A stretch of 64,000 nt of DNA from an uncultured Bacteroidales bacterium (lineage in GTDB: Bacteria > Bacteroidota > Bacteroidia > Bacteroidales > FEN-979): contig CAISRB010000012.1 of assembly GCA_903887775.1 (NCBI GenBank), positions 304,528 to 368,527 of the forward strand, read 5' to 3'. Numbering within the stretch: the stretch's first letter is position 1; the number at the start of each line of letters is the position of its first letter. The position numbers and the translations under genes were made by a program. Shown here piece by piece: positions 53,033 through 62,155 of the stretch. Under the pieces are notes generated by a model. It was not told the origin of the DNA and did not search any database. It saw only the letters and a program-made list of their open reading frames with translations.

Positions 53033-55102
53033 CTATAACCCCAGCTGGTTCAGCAGGAATTCGAAATCGACGGTGGAATTCTCAATCCTTTGTTTCGTAG
53101 CCTGCCCAGAGCCATGTCCCACATTGTAATCGATGAAGAGCATGACAGGGTTGATCTGCCCCGGGTTGTTCTGCAGGGCTGCCGTGAACTTCTTCGCATG
53201 GAGCGGATCCACCCGGCTGTCGTTGGCGCCTGTGCGTATCAGCATCGTAGGGTGATTTACTCCCTGGCGGATATGCTGGTAGGGAGAGTACTGGAGCAGG
53301 TTGCGGAAATCGGCTTCATTATCGGATGTCCCGTATTCAGGAATCCAATACCGTGCAATAAGGAATTTCTGGTAACGTATCATGTCGATCAATGGAACGG
53401 CGCAAAGGATTGCCTTGTACAGGTCGGGGCGCTGGGTTGCAATCGCACCCATCAGCAACCCTCCGTTGCTCCCGCCCCAGGCTACCAATCGCTTCGGCGT
53501 TGTATACTTTTCGCGCACAAGCCATTCAGCGCAGGAATTAAAATCATCGAAACAGTTTTGTTTATTGAAGAGCATTCCGTGTTGGTGCCACGATTCCCCG
53601 TATTCATCGCCCCCGCGGATGCCCGGTTCCACAACAACCACGCCCCGGTTAATCAGGGGTGCATATCCCCCGTAATACCCAGGTTTAATACCATAGAGGA
53701 ACCCCCCGTAACCAGTGATAAGAACCGGGTTTGTGCCGTCCAGCTTCAGATCCTTGCGATGGACCACAAGGACCGGGATACGGGTACTGTCTTTCGAAGT
53801 ATAGAATTTTATCTCACCGGTGATGTTCGACATGTCGACCGGTATTTTCTGCTCATAATACAGCCTCCATTTGAAATCCTTAGGAGAAGCGATATATGTT
53901 TTACCCGGAGAGGTGAATGTGCTTAAGGAAACATACACCGAATCTTCTTCGCGGTCATATCCAAATGAGGAAACGTCGCCGAGCTCGGGCAGGGTAACAG
54001 GCCCGAGCTTTTTACCATCCGCATCCAGCAGGGTCAGCCTGCTTTGAATGTCTTTTTTATCCTGCAGAACAAAGCGTCCGTCTTTCAGGACTTCGACATT
54101 TTCGATCACGGTCTCACTTTCAGGGATCAGGACCTTCCAGTCTTTATATTCGGGTTTTCCTTTATCTGAAACCATGAACCGTTTGTTGGGCGCATTGTCA
54201 TTGGTAAGGATGTAAAGTTTTTCTCCTATTGCCCATGGATAGGCCTGAAATTTCGAACTGGCATAGATCAACATGCCTTTGTCATCGGTCCCTGTTTTTC
54301 TCATCCACACCGAGTCGGAATAAAAATCACCTGTCCCGTAAAAGGTGACATCGCTGTAACGGTTATCATAGATGAACCATGAATTCTGGGCGTCTTTCGT
54401 CGAGCCGAGGAACTTCATTTTATCTGCGGGATCACCAACCTTCCATAGCCAGGTTTTGAGAGGGCGCTGAAGCTTCACATCTTCAGGGCTTCTCAAAGTG
54501 ACATAGAGATGCTGCTGGTCTTTGGTCCACTGGATGCCAAAGGTATTCTGAAGAGGTGGGAACAGTTGCTTCCCGGTTTTTGTATCTATGAAATAGGTTG
54601 TACTGATTTCCGATCCGCTCTGCTGAACATTCACGGCAGCCTTTTCACCGTCGTAGGTATAATCCACCCCGGAGGTCGATGTTTTTCCTGAAGTATCAAG
54701 CTTTACAGGGTCCCAGATCAAAACTTTTTTCGCGTTTAGAATAGTATAAAGGGAATACTGCTTATCGCCTTTCTTTTTGATGGTCTGGAATATGCGTTTC
54801 CCTTCTTTATCCAATGCACCTTCGTAATCCCGGTCAACGTAAGCCGTGATCTCTTCACGAAGGCCTGTATGTTCCTTCTGGGTCGCCTTCATATACGAAA
54901 CGGTATAATCATGCTGGGTTTTTGTCCAGTCTATGACTTTAGGGTCGGTTTTGTCCTCCAGCCAGCGATACTGGTCGGTAAGGAAATATCCGTGGAGGGT
55001 GTCGGTCACCGGTTTTTTCTCTGTTACCGGAGGATGGAAAGGCAGCTGGCATATTGCCGAGAGCGGTAATGCGAGCAGCAGAATAAACATCAAAGTTCTC
55101 AT
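53033..55102 (-). CDS. Prolyl oligopeptidase family serine peptidase (S9A)
   Basis: 689 residues with a signal peptide (about 1-18), so probably periplasmic. An N-terminal seven-bladed propeller (from YRWLEDKTDPKVIDW) gates a C-terminal alpha/beta-hydrolase domain. Triad: Ser545 in GGSNGGLLMG, Asp628 in RTGANDSRV, His663 in NVGHGSGQ. It cleaves short peptides after proline. Related to the exported prolyl oligopeptidases of Elizabethkingia. Confidence 0.92.
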   Translation of the reverse strand: MRTLMFILLLALPLSAICQLPFHPPVTEKKPVTDTLHGYFLTDQYRWLEDKTDPKVIDWTKTQHDYTVSYMKATQKEHTGLREEITAYVDRDYEGALDKEGKRIFQTIKKKGDKQYSLYTILNAKKVLIWDPVKLDTSGKTSTSGVDYTYDGEKAAVNVQQSGSEISTTYFIDTKTGKQLFPPLQNTFGIQWTKDQQHLYVTLRSPEDVKLQRPLKTWLWKVGDPADKMKFLGSTKDAQNSWFIYDNRYSDVTFYGTGDFYSDSVWMRKTGTDDKGMLIYASSKFQAYPWAIGEKLYILTNDNAPNKRFMVSDKGKPEYKDWKVLIPESETVIENVEVLKDGRFVLQDKKDIQSRLTLLDADGKKLGPVTLPELGDVSSFGYDREEDSVYVSLSTFTSPGKTYIASPKDFKWRLYYEQKIPVDMSNITGEIKFYTSKDSTRIPVLVVHRKDLKLDGTNPVLITGYGGFLYGIKPGYYGGYAPLINRGVVVVEPGIRGGDEYGESWHQHGMLFNKQNCFDDFNSCAEWLVREKYTTPKRLVAWGGSNGGLLMGAIATQRPDLYKAILCAVPLIDMIRYQKFLIARYWIPEYGTSDNEADFRNLLQYSPYQHIRQGVNHPTMLIRTGANDSRVDPLHAKKFTAALQNNPGQINPVMLFIDYNVGHGSGQATKQRIENSTVDFEFLLNQLGL

Positions 55103-55118
55103 AACGTTATTTTTAAAA

Positions 55119-56504
55119 TTAATCTATGGTTACAATCCCCAGGGGCTTCGCATCCTGCCAGGCTCCGCGGGTGAAGTCGGGCACTTCGACCGAATTGCCC
55201 CGGTTATTTACTGAAATATTGCTTAATTCAACGATGGATGACCAGGTGGCGGCATCATACACATCCTGGTCAAGGGGCAGGCCTTTGCGCAGGCAATAGC
55301 TCAGGCGGGAATCCATAATGAAATCCATTCCCCCATGGCCTCCGACCTGTTTGGCTTTTTCACCTATCTGTTTGCTCAGCGGGTGTTCGTAATCCGCCAT
55401 CATTTTTTTAAAATCCTCATCTTTCAGCCACTCATGTGCCTTAGGCTCAAGGGCGATCTGCTGTTCAGGATATTTTCGGGCCATTCCTTTTGTGCCCACG
55501 AGCATATGTATCCGGCTGTAAGGCCGGGGAGAAGTGGTGTCATGCTGGATCATGATCGTTTTTCCTCTTTGTGTGTGGATGACGGTGGTATTCATATCGC
55601 CCAGTGCATAGGACTGGCGGGCTTCAGGACTGTCGGCCCCCAGTTTCTCCTTCGCATACAGGCTCATCCCAACCTGGTTGGTCGACATCGAATTCAGGTA
55701 ATCCATACGGTCGCCCCGGTTGATGCACATGATCTGGGCAACAGGACCAAGGCCGTGGGTGGGGTAGGGGTTACCATTATGGTTACGGCTGAATTTAAGC
55801 CTCCACATATCTGCGTACCCTTTCTCCTTATCGAATTTTAGCCAGCGCAGGTCGTGTATATAAGCTCCTTCACCATGCATGATCTCGCCGAACACACCCT
55901 GGCGAGCCATGTTCAGCGTGTTCAGTTCAAAGAAATCATAACAGCAGTTTTCGAGCATCATGCAATGCCTGCGGGTTTCTTCAGCAGTATTCACCAGTTC
56001 CCAGCATTCTTCAAGAGAAGTTGCCGCCGGGACTTCGGTAGCGGCATGCTTGCCGTGTTTCATCGCATACACCGAAACAGGGGTATGCAGCAGCCAGGGG
56101 GTGCAGCTGTACACCAGGTCTATGTCGGTTCGCTCACAGAGATTCATCCAGTCTTCATCGCCTTTCGAATAGCCCACAGGTTCATTTCGCCCGGCATCAG
56201 TTACGATCTTCTTCCCCTGGTTCACACGTTCGGGAATGACGTCGCATATTGCGGCGATCTCAACTCCTTCCACATAAAGAAGCCGGCCCAGGGTATCCAT
56301 TCCACGCATCCCCAGGCCAACAAGCCCGACCCTCACTTTCTGCAAAGGTTCGCAGGCCAGGCCCATCACGCTTTTTCCTTTTCGTTCGGGAGATGGAAGG
56401 CGGATGGAATTTGGGCTGGAAGCAAAACTGCTGAAATCAGCGAGGGAGGCAGCAGCAATCCCTGCCGCTGCTGTCCTGAGGAAATTACGACGGTTTGTTT
56501 TCAT
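55119..56504 (-). CDS. Gfo/Idh/MocA-fold protein, GH109 (alpha-N-acetylgalactosaminidase) type
   Basis: 461 residues. The Tat signal NRRNFLRTAAAGIAAAS implies export in folded form with bound NAD. The Rossmann motif is VGLVGLGMRGMDTLG; EVPAATSLEECWELVNTAEE, MMLENCCYDFFELNTLNM and GEGAYIHDLR are hallmarks of GH109, whose members remove terminal alpha-GalNAc by an NAD-dependent redox mechanism. Actual substrate is not proven by sequence. Divergent from glyS. Confidence 0.82.
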   Translation of the reverse strand: MKTNRRNFLRTAAAGIAAASLADFSSFASSPNSIRLPSPERKGKSVMGLACEPLQKVRVGLVGLGMRGMDTLGRLLYVEGVEIAAICDVIPERVNQGKKIVTDAGRNEPVGYSKGDEDWMNLCERTDIDLVYSCTPWLLHTPVSVYAMKHGKHAATEVPAATSLEECWELVNTAEETRRHCMMLENCCYDFFELNTLNMARQGVFGEIMHGEGAYIHDLRWLKFDKEKGYADMWRLKFSRNHNGNPYPTHGLGPVAQIMCINRGDRMDYLNSMSTNQVGMSLYAKEKLGADSPEARQSYALGDMNTTVIHTQRGKTIMIQHDTTSPRPYSRIHMLVGTKGMARKYPEQQIALEPKAHEWLKDEDFKKMMADYEHPLSKQIGEKAKQVGGHGGMDFIMDSRLSYCLRKGLPLDQDVYDAATWSSIVELSNISVNNRGNSVEVPDFTRGAWQDAKPLGIVTID

Positions 56505-56546
56505 CGCAGTAGTCTGTGTGAGGGAGTAAAGTTAGAGAAAAAACCC

Positions 56547-56554
56547 TAATTTTG
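56547..56554 (+). promoter_or_regulatory. -7 box upstream of glyS
   Basis: TAATTTTG, 19 bp before ATG 56574. Confidence 0.6.
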
Positions 56555-56573
56555 CCCCCTATTTATTAATCAA

Positions 56574-58094
56574 ATGGCCAGTAACGAAGAATTATTCAGG
56601 AAGATCATTTCACATGCGAAGGAATATGGTTTTGTTTTTCCTTCAAGTGAATTATACGACGGATTAAGCGCAGTTTATGACTACGGCCCATTCGGGGTTG
56701 AACTGAAGAACAATATCCGTGAATACTGGTGGAAATCGATGGTCCAGTACCATGAGAATATCGTGGGCATTGATGCAGCTATTTTCATGCATCCAATGGT
56801 ATGGAAAGCATCGGGACATGTGGATGCATTCAGCGACCCCATGATCGACAACAAAGATTCGAAAAAACGGTACCGGGCTGATGTGCTTATCGAGGATCAC
56901 GTCCAGAAGACAGAAGACAAGATAAGCAAGGAAGTTGAAAAAGCACGCATCCGTTTCGGTGAAACTTTCGATGAAAAAATGTACCGGGAAACCAACCCAA
57001 GGGTAAAAGAATACCAGGATAAGATCAATTCTGTCAAGAACCGTTTCTATCCCGCCCTTGAACGCAATGACCTTGCGGATGTAAAACTGCTCATCGAAGA
57101 GCTGGGGATTGTTTGCCCTGTTTCGGGAACGAAAAACTGGACCGAAGTCAGGCAGTTCAACCTGATGTTCTCAACGCAGATGGGCTCGGTGAATGAAGAT
57201 GCCAACGAGATCTACCTTCGCCCTGAAACAGCCCAGGGGATTTTCGTGAATTTTCTGAATGTCCAGAAAACTGCCCGGATGAAGATCCCTTTCGGGATTG
57301 CCCAGACAGGGAAGGCTTTCCGCAATGAGATCGTGGCAAGGCAGTTCCTCTTCCGCATGAGGGAGTTTGAACAGATGGAGATGCAGTTTTTCGTGAAGCC
57401 GGGCGAAGAGATGAAATGGTATGAATACTGGAAGGAAGAGCGAATGAAATGGCATCTTTCACTGGGAATGCCTGCCGGCAAATACCGCTTCCACAACCAT
57501 GACAAGCTGGCCCATTATGCAAATGCCGCAGCCGATATTGAATTTGAATTCCCCATCGGTTTCAAGGAAATCGAGGGCATTCATAGCCGTACCGATTTCG
57601 ACCTCTCGGCCCATCAGAAATTCTCGGGCCGCAAAATACAATATTTCGACACCGAACAAAACGAAGGCTATGTGCCTTATGTCGTAGAGACTTCCATCGG
57701 CCTCGACCGGACCTTCCTTGCTGTTTTAAGCCAGGCCTACCGTGAAGAAAAGCTGGAAGACGGAAGCGAACGTGTTGTGCTCGGCATACCCGCAAAACTG
57801 GCTCCCATCAAGGTAGCAGTGCTTCCACTCGTCAAGAAAGACGGCCTTCCCGAAAAAGCCCGTGAGATCATGGATAAGCTGATGTACGACCACCGTTGCT
57901 TCTACGAAGAGAAGGACACCATTGGCCGCCGTTACCGCCGTATGGATGCTCTCGGCACCCCTTATTGCATCACCATAGACCACCAGACGCTGCAGGATAA
58001 TACTGTAACCATTCGTGACAGGGACAGCATGCTGCAGGAGAGGATTGCGGTTCCCGACGTTTCGGCGGTTGTTACAAGTAAGGTAGCGAGGTAG
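56574..58094 (+). CDS. glyS: Glycine--tRNA ligase (alpha2 type)
   Basis: 506 residues of the single-chain class II enzyme. N-terminal YGFVFPSSELYDGLSAVYDYGPFGVELKNNI; motif 2 with AFRNEIVARQFLFRMREFEQMEM; motif 3 region SIGLDRTFLAVL; C-terminal anticodon-binding domain from PIKVAVLPLVKK to VTIRDRDSMLQ. The last codons and the TAG stop lie within a TAGCGAGG repeat, so the natural C-terminus may have been slightly altered. Confidence 0.95.
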   Translation: MASNEELFRKIISHAKEYGFVFPSSELYDGLSAVYDYGPFGVELKNNIREYWWKSMVQYHENIVGIDAAIFMHPMVWKASGHVDAFSDPMIDNKDSKKRYRADVLIEDHVQKTEDKISKEVEKARIRFGETFDEKMYRETNPRVKEYQDKINSVKNRFYPALERNDLADVKLLIEELGIVCPVSGTKNWTEVRQFNLMFSTQMGSVNEDANEIYLRPETAQGIFVNFLNVQKTARMKIPFGIAQTGKAFRNEIVARQFLFRMREFEQMEMQFFVKPGEEMKWYEYWKEERMKWHLSLGMPAGKYRFHNHDKLAHYANAAADIEFEFPIGFKEIEGIHSRTDFDLSAHQKFSGRKIQYFDTEQNEGYVPYVVETSIGLDRTFLAVLSQAYREEKLEDGSERVVLGIPAKLAPIKVAVLPLVKKDGLPEKAREIMDKLMYDHRCFYEEKDTIGRRYRRMDALGTPYCITIDHQTLQDNTVTIRDRDSMLQERIAVPDVSAVVTSKVAR

Positions 58095-58096
58095 CG
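58084..58096 (+). repeat. TAGCGAGG repeat forming the glyS stop
   Basis: TAGCGAGG followed by TAGCG, the same octamer as in the nuoA-nuoB and nuoD-nuoE spacers. The TAG of the second unit is the glyS stop codon. Confidence 0.6.
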
Positions 58097-58206
58097 TTCG
58101 GCGCAGCCGAAACGAGCACACAAATGAAATAAGCAATAGGTGCGAGTAAAAGCGAAACAGTCTACATTAAGCTTTAAAAATATTTTCTAAAAATTTTGAC
58201 TTAGAT

Positions 58207-58243
58207 GTTAGAAATATCTAACTTTGCGTTAGAAATATTTAAC
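58207..58243 (+). promoter_or_regulatory. Double operator around the promoter of the XRE regulator
   Basis: Two palindromes, GTTAGA-AATA-TCTAAC (58207-58222, perfect) and GTTAGA-AATA-TTTAAC (58228-58243, one mismatch), start 21 bp apart, two helical turns. The -7 box TAACTTTG (58219-58226) overlaps the first and abuts the second, so a dimer bound there would block the promoter. Confidence 0.75.
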
Positions 58244-58253
58244 ACTATCAGGC

Positions 58254-58310
58254 ATGAAAAGATATATTATTCTTCCCTGGCTTTCCCTTTTTGTATTGGC
58301 TGAGGGATGA
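58254..58310 (+). CDS. 18-residue hydrophobic leader ORF
   Basis: Encodes [18 protein letters not shown] and stops across the next gene's start (ATGA at 58307-58310). It lies right after the operators. It could be a translational-coupling leader, a tiny membrane peptide, or the remnant of a membrane-protein gene that often accompanies such regulators. Confidence 0.4.
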   Translation: MKRYIILPWLSLFVLAEG

Positions 58311-58513
58311 ATAACCGGATCAGGGAGCTGCGTCTCAGGCTCGACATCACACAGGACGAACTTGCCAGGCGGGTTGGCGTGAGAAGGGAAACGATCGTGT
58401 TCCTTGAAAAGAACAAATACAATCCCTCTCTCAGGCTTGCATATGATATTTCCCGTGTTTTCGGTATGGCAATCGAGGAAGTTTTTATCTTTGATGAGAA
58501 TCAATCATTATGA
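58307..58513 (+). CDS. Small XRE-family repressor
   Basis: 68 residues, one helix-turn-helix: [47 protein letters not shown], with the FDEN tail common in stand-alone YozG-like regulators. It most likely binds the double operator upstream and represses its own unit, which includes the leader ORF and the DUF218 gene 7 bp downstream. Confidence 0.88.
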   Translation: MNNRIRELRLRLDITQDELARRVGVRRETIVFLEKNKYNPSLRLAYDISRVFGMAIEEVFIFDENQSL

Positions 58514-58520
58514 TGGCCTG

Positions 58521-59279
58521 ATGAAGAAATTTCTGAAAATATTCATGGTAAGCATGGGCAGCCTGTTCTTCCTTCTCATTGTTCTTGCCTTCACTTCGGC
58601 CCCGTTTTGGATGTGGTACAAACTGAGTATGTCAAAGGCCGGAGTGAACCGCCCGCCCGATTATATCATTGTGCTTGGCGGGGGAGGGATGCCCAGTGAG
58701 AGCGGACTGATGCGCTGCTGGTATGCGGCGAAAGCAGCAAACTATTTTACAAGTGCAAAAGTCATCGTAGCTCTTCCCGGCAAAGCAAAAGACAGCCTGA
58801 GTTCCATCAACCGGATGAAAAACGAACTTAAAATCAGGGGAGTTCAAACAGAACGTATCCTGCTTGAAGATTCCGGAACGAATACCAGGGCCGAGGCTTT
58901 AAATGTTTTAAAAATAATATCGAATATTGAACAACGAATATCGAATGTCGAATTAATTCAACATTCAACATTCAATATCCGATATTCGACATTCAATACT
59001 TCAGTCCTTATCGTTTCCTCTCCCGAGCATCTATGCCGTGCAGTGCTTACATTCAGGAAAGCAGGTTTTTTGAAGGTGGATGGCGTTCCGGCGTTTGAAG
59101 AAGCAATTGAATCGGACATTACATTCAAAGGAAGAAGGCTTGGCGGCCGTCTCTGGGTGCCCGATATAGGGAACAACATTACGCTGCGTTACCAGTTCTG
59201 GACTCAGCTTCATTACGAGGAGCTGCTTTTCAGGGAATTGTTCGCACTGGGATATTATAAGCTAAAAGGGTGGATCTGA
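58521..59279 (+). CDS. DUF218 (YdcF/SanA-like) membrane-anchored protein with in-frame palindromic insert
   Basis: 252 residues from ATG 58521. One N-terminal membrane helix, then the DUF218 domain: DYIIVLGGGGMPSESGLMRCWYAA, IRGVQTERILLEDSGTNTRAEAL, VLIVSSPEHLCRAVLTFRKAGF. Between the last two, residues about 135-160 are encoded by an inverted repeat (58922-58999) and have no counterpart in the family. SanA relatives affect envelope permeability. Cotranscribed with the XRE gene. Confidence 0.8.
   Translation: MKKFLKIFMVSMGSLFFLLIVLAFTSAPFWMWYKLSMSKAGVNRPPDYIIVLGGGGMPSESGLMRCWYAAKAANYFTSAKVIVALPGKAKDSLSSINRMKNELKIRGVQTERILLEDSGTNTRAEALNVLKIISNIEQRISNVELIQHSTFNIRYSTFNTSVLIVSSPEHLCRAVLTFRKAGFLKVDGVPAFEEAIESDITFKGRRLGGRLWVPDIGNNITLRYQFWTQLHYEELLFRELFALGYYKLKGWI
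58922..58999. repeat. Palindromic repeat inserted in the DUF218 coding sequence
   Basis: Left arm 58926-58953 and right arm about 58970-58997 are imperfect inverted copies made of ATTGAA, CGAATATCG and AATGTCGAAT units. The frame stays open on the coding strand. Its units resemble those of the 30-bp ends at 18984 and 19309. Confidence 0.75.
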
Positions 59280-59293
59280 AGATTATGCGTTAT

Positions 59294-60079
59294 TCATAGC
59301 TTGTAAAAATTATTCCGGCGGTCAATGAACAGGTCGTTATATGGATTGACCGATTTATCATTTGCCTCAGTGGGGTTGATATCTGTGATCTGAACCCAGT
59401 CCTTATCATCAGGTGCATAAGCCAGAATCTCACCTTTACAGCCTGTGATCTGGCTTTGACCGGTGAAGGTGAAATCATCAGCACCTCTTTTTTCTCTGCC
59501 GATGCGGTTAGCAGTGACAGCAAAAACATGATTCTCCAGACAGCGGGTGATCATAGCCTGCTGGGCCCAGGGCAGTACCAGGTTTGAGGGATGGGCGATG
59601 ACCTGAACGCCTTTAAGAGCCAAAGTACGGCAGGTCTCAGGGAAGATCCAGTCGAAACAGATCATCATTCCGATTTTCACTCTCTTTACACTGAAGACTT
59701 CAGGAACCCTGTCCCCTTGGGTAAACCAGAGTTTTTCCTTATTGAAGAGGTGGAGTTTACGGTAAATGCCGATGATGCCTGCAGCATCAACCATCATGGC
59801 CGCATTGTATAATGAAGAGTTTTCCCGTTCAATGAATCCCGCAACAATGGTAGCATGGGATATCCCGGCGATATGCCTGAGGAAAAGGCTTGTTTCTTTG
59901 CCGGGAACTTCCGAAAGGGATAATACTTCTTCCTGGCTTTGAAAAGCATATCCTGTGGCAAAAAGTTCGGGAAGCACCAACAGATCGGCATTCAAACCTT
60001 TAAGCAATTCTTCAACAGCATTGAAGTTTTTCTGCTTTTCCCCGAAAACCGGGGCAAACTGTACAAACCCAAGAACCAT
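59294..60079 (-). CDS. Nitrilase-superfamily amidohydrolase
   Basis: 261 residues. Catalytic triad Glu38 in VLPELFATGY, Lys108 in GIYRKLHLF, Cys141 in MMICFDWIFPE. Most like the omega-amidase/YafV group, which hydrolyses alpha-ketoglutaramate and similar amides. No signal peptide. A TTTGTACATTGTAC tandem repeat lies upstream, between it and pth. Confidence 0.88.
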   Translation of the reverse strand: MVLGFVQFAPVFGEKQKNFNAVEELLKGLNADLLVLPELFATGYAFQSQEEVLSLSEVPGKETSLFLRHIAGISHATIVAGFIERENSSLYNAAMMVDAAGIIGIYRKLHLFNKEKLWFTQGDRVPEVFSVKRVKIGMMICFDWIFPETCRTLALKGVQVIAHPSNLVLPWAQQAMITRCLENHVFAVTANRIGREKRGADDFTFTGQSQITGCKGEILAYAPDDKDWVQITDINPTEANDKSVNPYNDLFIDRRNNFYKL

Positions 60080-60099
60080 GCTAATTTATTTAGGGTCAA

Positions 60100-60127
60100 T
60101 TTGTACATTGTACTTTGTACATTGTAC
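60100..60127 (+). repeat. Tandem 14-bp repeat between the amidase and pth genes
   Basis: Two perfect adjacent copies of TTTGTACATTGTAC (60100-60113 and 60114-60127). They end 2 bp before the pth stop codon. Related to the nuoF-nuoG spacer repeat. Confidence 0.8.
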
Positions 60128-60128
60128 T

Positions 60129-60716
60129 TTACTCCTTGGGGTCCTTCCCCTCCCCCCTTTTATTGAACACATTCATCGTCCTGTCGGGGCCTATCAGTAC
60201 AAAACTTTTAATCATTTCCACAGCTTCTTTAACACGCGGAATGAGGGTCTTTGTTTCTTCTGCCGTCCACCGGCCCAAAACATAATCGACCTGGTATCCT
60301 TTTGCAAAATCATTCCCAATACCAAATCGTATGCGCGTAAACTCAGTGGATTCAAGATGTCCGATTATACTGATAAGCCCGTTATGCCCTCCGTCACTTC
60401 CTTTTTTGCGCATCCTCAGGGCGCCCAGGGGCAGTGCAAGGTCATCCACAATGACAAGGATATTTTCAAGCGGAACATCCTCTTTCTGCATCCAGTATCT
60501 GACGGCTTTGCCGCTAAGGTTCATGTACGTCGTGGGTTTGATCACCACCATGATGCGGCCTTTAACTGAAAGCTTTGTCATAGCGGCATGGCGTTCGGCT
60601 TTAAATACCGCCTTGCCTTCCTGAGCGAGGGCATCGGCAACAATGAAACCGATATTATGACGGGTATCAATATAATCATCTCCGATATTCCCGAGACCTA
60701 CGATCAGGTATTTCAT
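60129..60716 (-). CDS. pth: Peptidyl-tRNA hydrolase
   Basis: 195 residues. It recycles peptidyl-tRNA released from ribosomes. Catalytic His20 in YIDTRHNIGF, substrate-binding Asn in PTTYMNLSG, and Asp in VIVDDLALPLG, followed by GSDGGHNGL. Full length. Confidence 0.94.
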   Translation of the reverse strand: MKYLIVGLGNIGDDYIDTRHNIGFIVADALAQEGKAVFKAERHAAMTKLSVKGRIMVVIKPTTYMNLSGKAVRYWMQKEDVPLENILVIVDDLALPLGALRMRKKGSDGGHNGLISIIGHLESTEFTRIRFGIGNDFAKGYQVDYVLGRWTAEETKTLIPRVKEAVEMIKSFVLIGPDRTMNVFNKRGEGKDPKE

Positions 60717-60877
60717 GTATATAAACAGATTAATGTCATCCGCAGATGATCCGAGTTAGAGATCAGAATTGCTTTCAAAATTAAAAGAAATATTGACTTT
60801 AGGGGATTATCTTAGTATATTTAGGTTTTCATCCTGCCGAAATGGTCAATTTATCTATAAATTATAAACCCCGGATT

Positions 60878-61507
60878 ATGAAAATTAAAACTTTTTTTGC
60901 CTGCCTGGTCACGATGATGATCATGTCGGGCAATTGCCTTGCCCAAGGCAAAGAGATCAACATGAAGGATATTCCCAGAAATGATATACGTCTGAGTTAC
61001 GGGATGATGACCATGGGAGAAATGTCACTTGCTTTAAATGAATTGATGTTTGGTATTTTCTTTATAGCCCCGTTCAGCCAGGACAGCGTCCTTAATTTGG
61101 GAACAAACGGGTATGGAGCTTTCTCGTTTCAATACCAGTACAGGGTTTCAAAGGTTATCAGTATTGGAGGATTATTTTCTTTTAATCCAGGGGTTTCAGA
61201 AATCCGGTTCAATAAAAAAACGAGTCTGCAGATGGCTAATTATTTTATGACATTGATGCCGAGGGTTGACTTCACTTATGTTAACAAGGGCATTTTTTCA
61301 ATGTATTCCGGATTTGCAATAGGAGTGACATATGCTATCCTTAAGATTAATTATTCAGACCAGACTGATGTTGTAACGACTGGGTGGACCCTGGGTATGC
61401 AGTTGAACTTTATAGGCATCAGGATTGGAAAGGATATCGGGGGATTTGCCGAATTCGGATTCGGCTCCCAGGGGCTTGTTAATTTTGGCATTTCCGCAAA
61501 ACTCTAA
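60878..61507 (+). CDS. Predicted outer-membrane beta-barrel-like protein
   Basis: 209 residues from ATG 60878 (MKIKTFFACLVTMM). Signal peptide to about residue 25 (SGNCLAQG), then strands rich in alternating aromatic residues (YGAFSFQYQYRVSKVISIGGLFSF) and a final GFAEFGFGSQGLVNFGISAKL ending in Leu, as in small outer-membrane barrels. No specific family recognised. Confidence 0.6.
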   Translation: MKIKTFFACLVTMMIMSGNCLAQGKEINMKDIPRNDIRLSYGMMTMGEMSLALNELMFGIFFIAPFSQDSVLNLGTNGYGAFSFQYQYRVSKVISIGGLFSFNPGVSEIRFNKKTSLQMANYFMTLMPRVDFTYVNKGIFSMYSGFAIGVTYAILKINYSDQTDVVTTGWTLGMQLNFIGIRIGKDIGGFAEFGFGSQGLVNFGISAKL

Positions 61508-61595
61508 CGTTTTCCCGGCGATGACTTCCGGAAATACAGGGAGAAACCTCGTTTTTCTTCCCGAACCCTTTACCGCCCGGCATCCTGATTTTGGC

Positions 61596-61603
61596 TATCT
61601 TTG
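61596..61603 (+). promoter_or_regulatory. -7 box directly before the nitroreductase start
   Basis: TATCTTTG ends 3 bases before ATG 61607, implying a leaderless transcript. Confidence 0.5.
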
Positions 61604-61606
61604 CAC

Positions 61607-62155
61607 ATGACTTTTCTTGAACTTGTATCCAAACGGCAAAGTACCCGGGCATATGAAATCAACCGACTTGTTGAACCTGAGAAACTCGAACGCTGTATTG
61701 AAGCTGTAAGGCTTGCGCCTTCGGCATGCAACGCCCAGCCATGGAAACTCATTGTGGTTACTGATCCTGAGCTTAAAAACAAGGTAGCTGATGCAGCCTC
61801 TGCCAAATGGCTTCGATTTAACCATTTTACAAAACAAGCCCCGGTCATGGTTGTGATCGTAAGGGAAGACCCGAACTTTACTTCGAAACTTGGCACTGTT
61901 CTTAAGGATAAACCCTATACGATAATGGATGTAGGTATTGCAGCGGAGCATTTTTGTTTACAGGCTGCGGATGAAGGTCTGGGGACCTGTATCATGGGTT
62001 GGTTCGATGAGCCCAGGGTAAAACAGCTGCTGGGGATCCCTGTAAAAAAACGGGCAGAACTGATCATCACGGTCGGTTATCCGGCGAAAGCCGGCATACG
62101 GCAAAAAATACGAAAAACAAAGGAGCAAATATGCTCATATAACAGGTATCTATGA
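61607..62155 (+). CDS. Nitroreductase family protein
   Basis: 182 residues of the FMN-dependent NAD(P)H nitroreductase fold: VSKRQSTRAYE at the start, RLAPSACNAQPWKL (FMN-binding), DVGIAAEHFCLQAADEGLGTCIMGWFDE, and IITVGYPAK near the end. Physiological substrate unknown. ATG 61607 is preferred over the in-frame TTG two codons upstream. Its stop overlaps the helicase start by 4 bp. Confidence 0.9.
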   Translation: MTFLELVSKRQSTRAYEINRLVEPEKLERCIEAVRLAPSACNAQPWKLIVVTDPELKNKVADAASAKWLRFNHFTKQAPVMVVIVREDPNFTSKLGTVLKDKPYTIMDVGIAAEHFCLQAADEGLGTCIMGWFDEPRVKQLLGIPVKKRAELIITVGYPAKAGIRQKIRKTKEQICSYNRYL

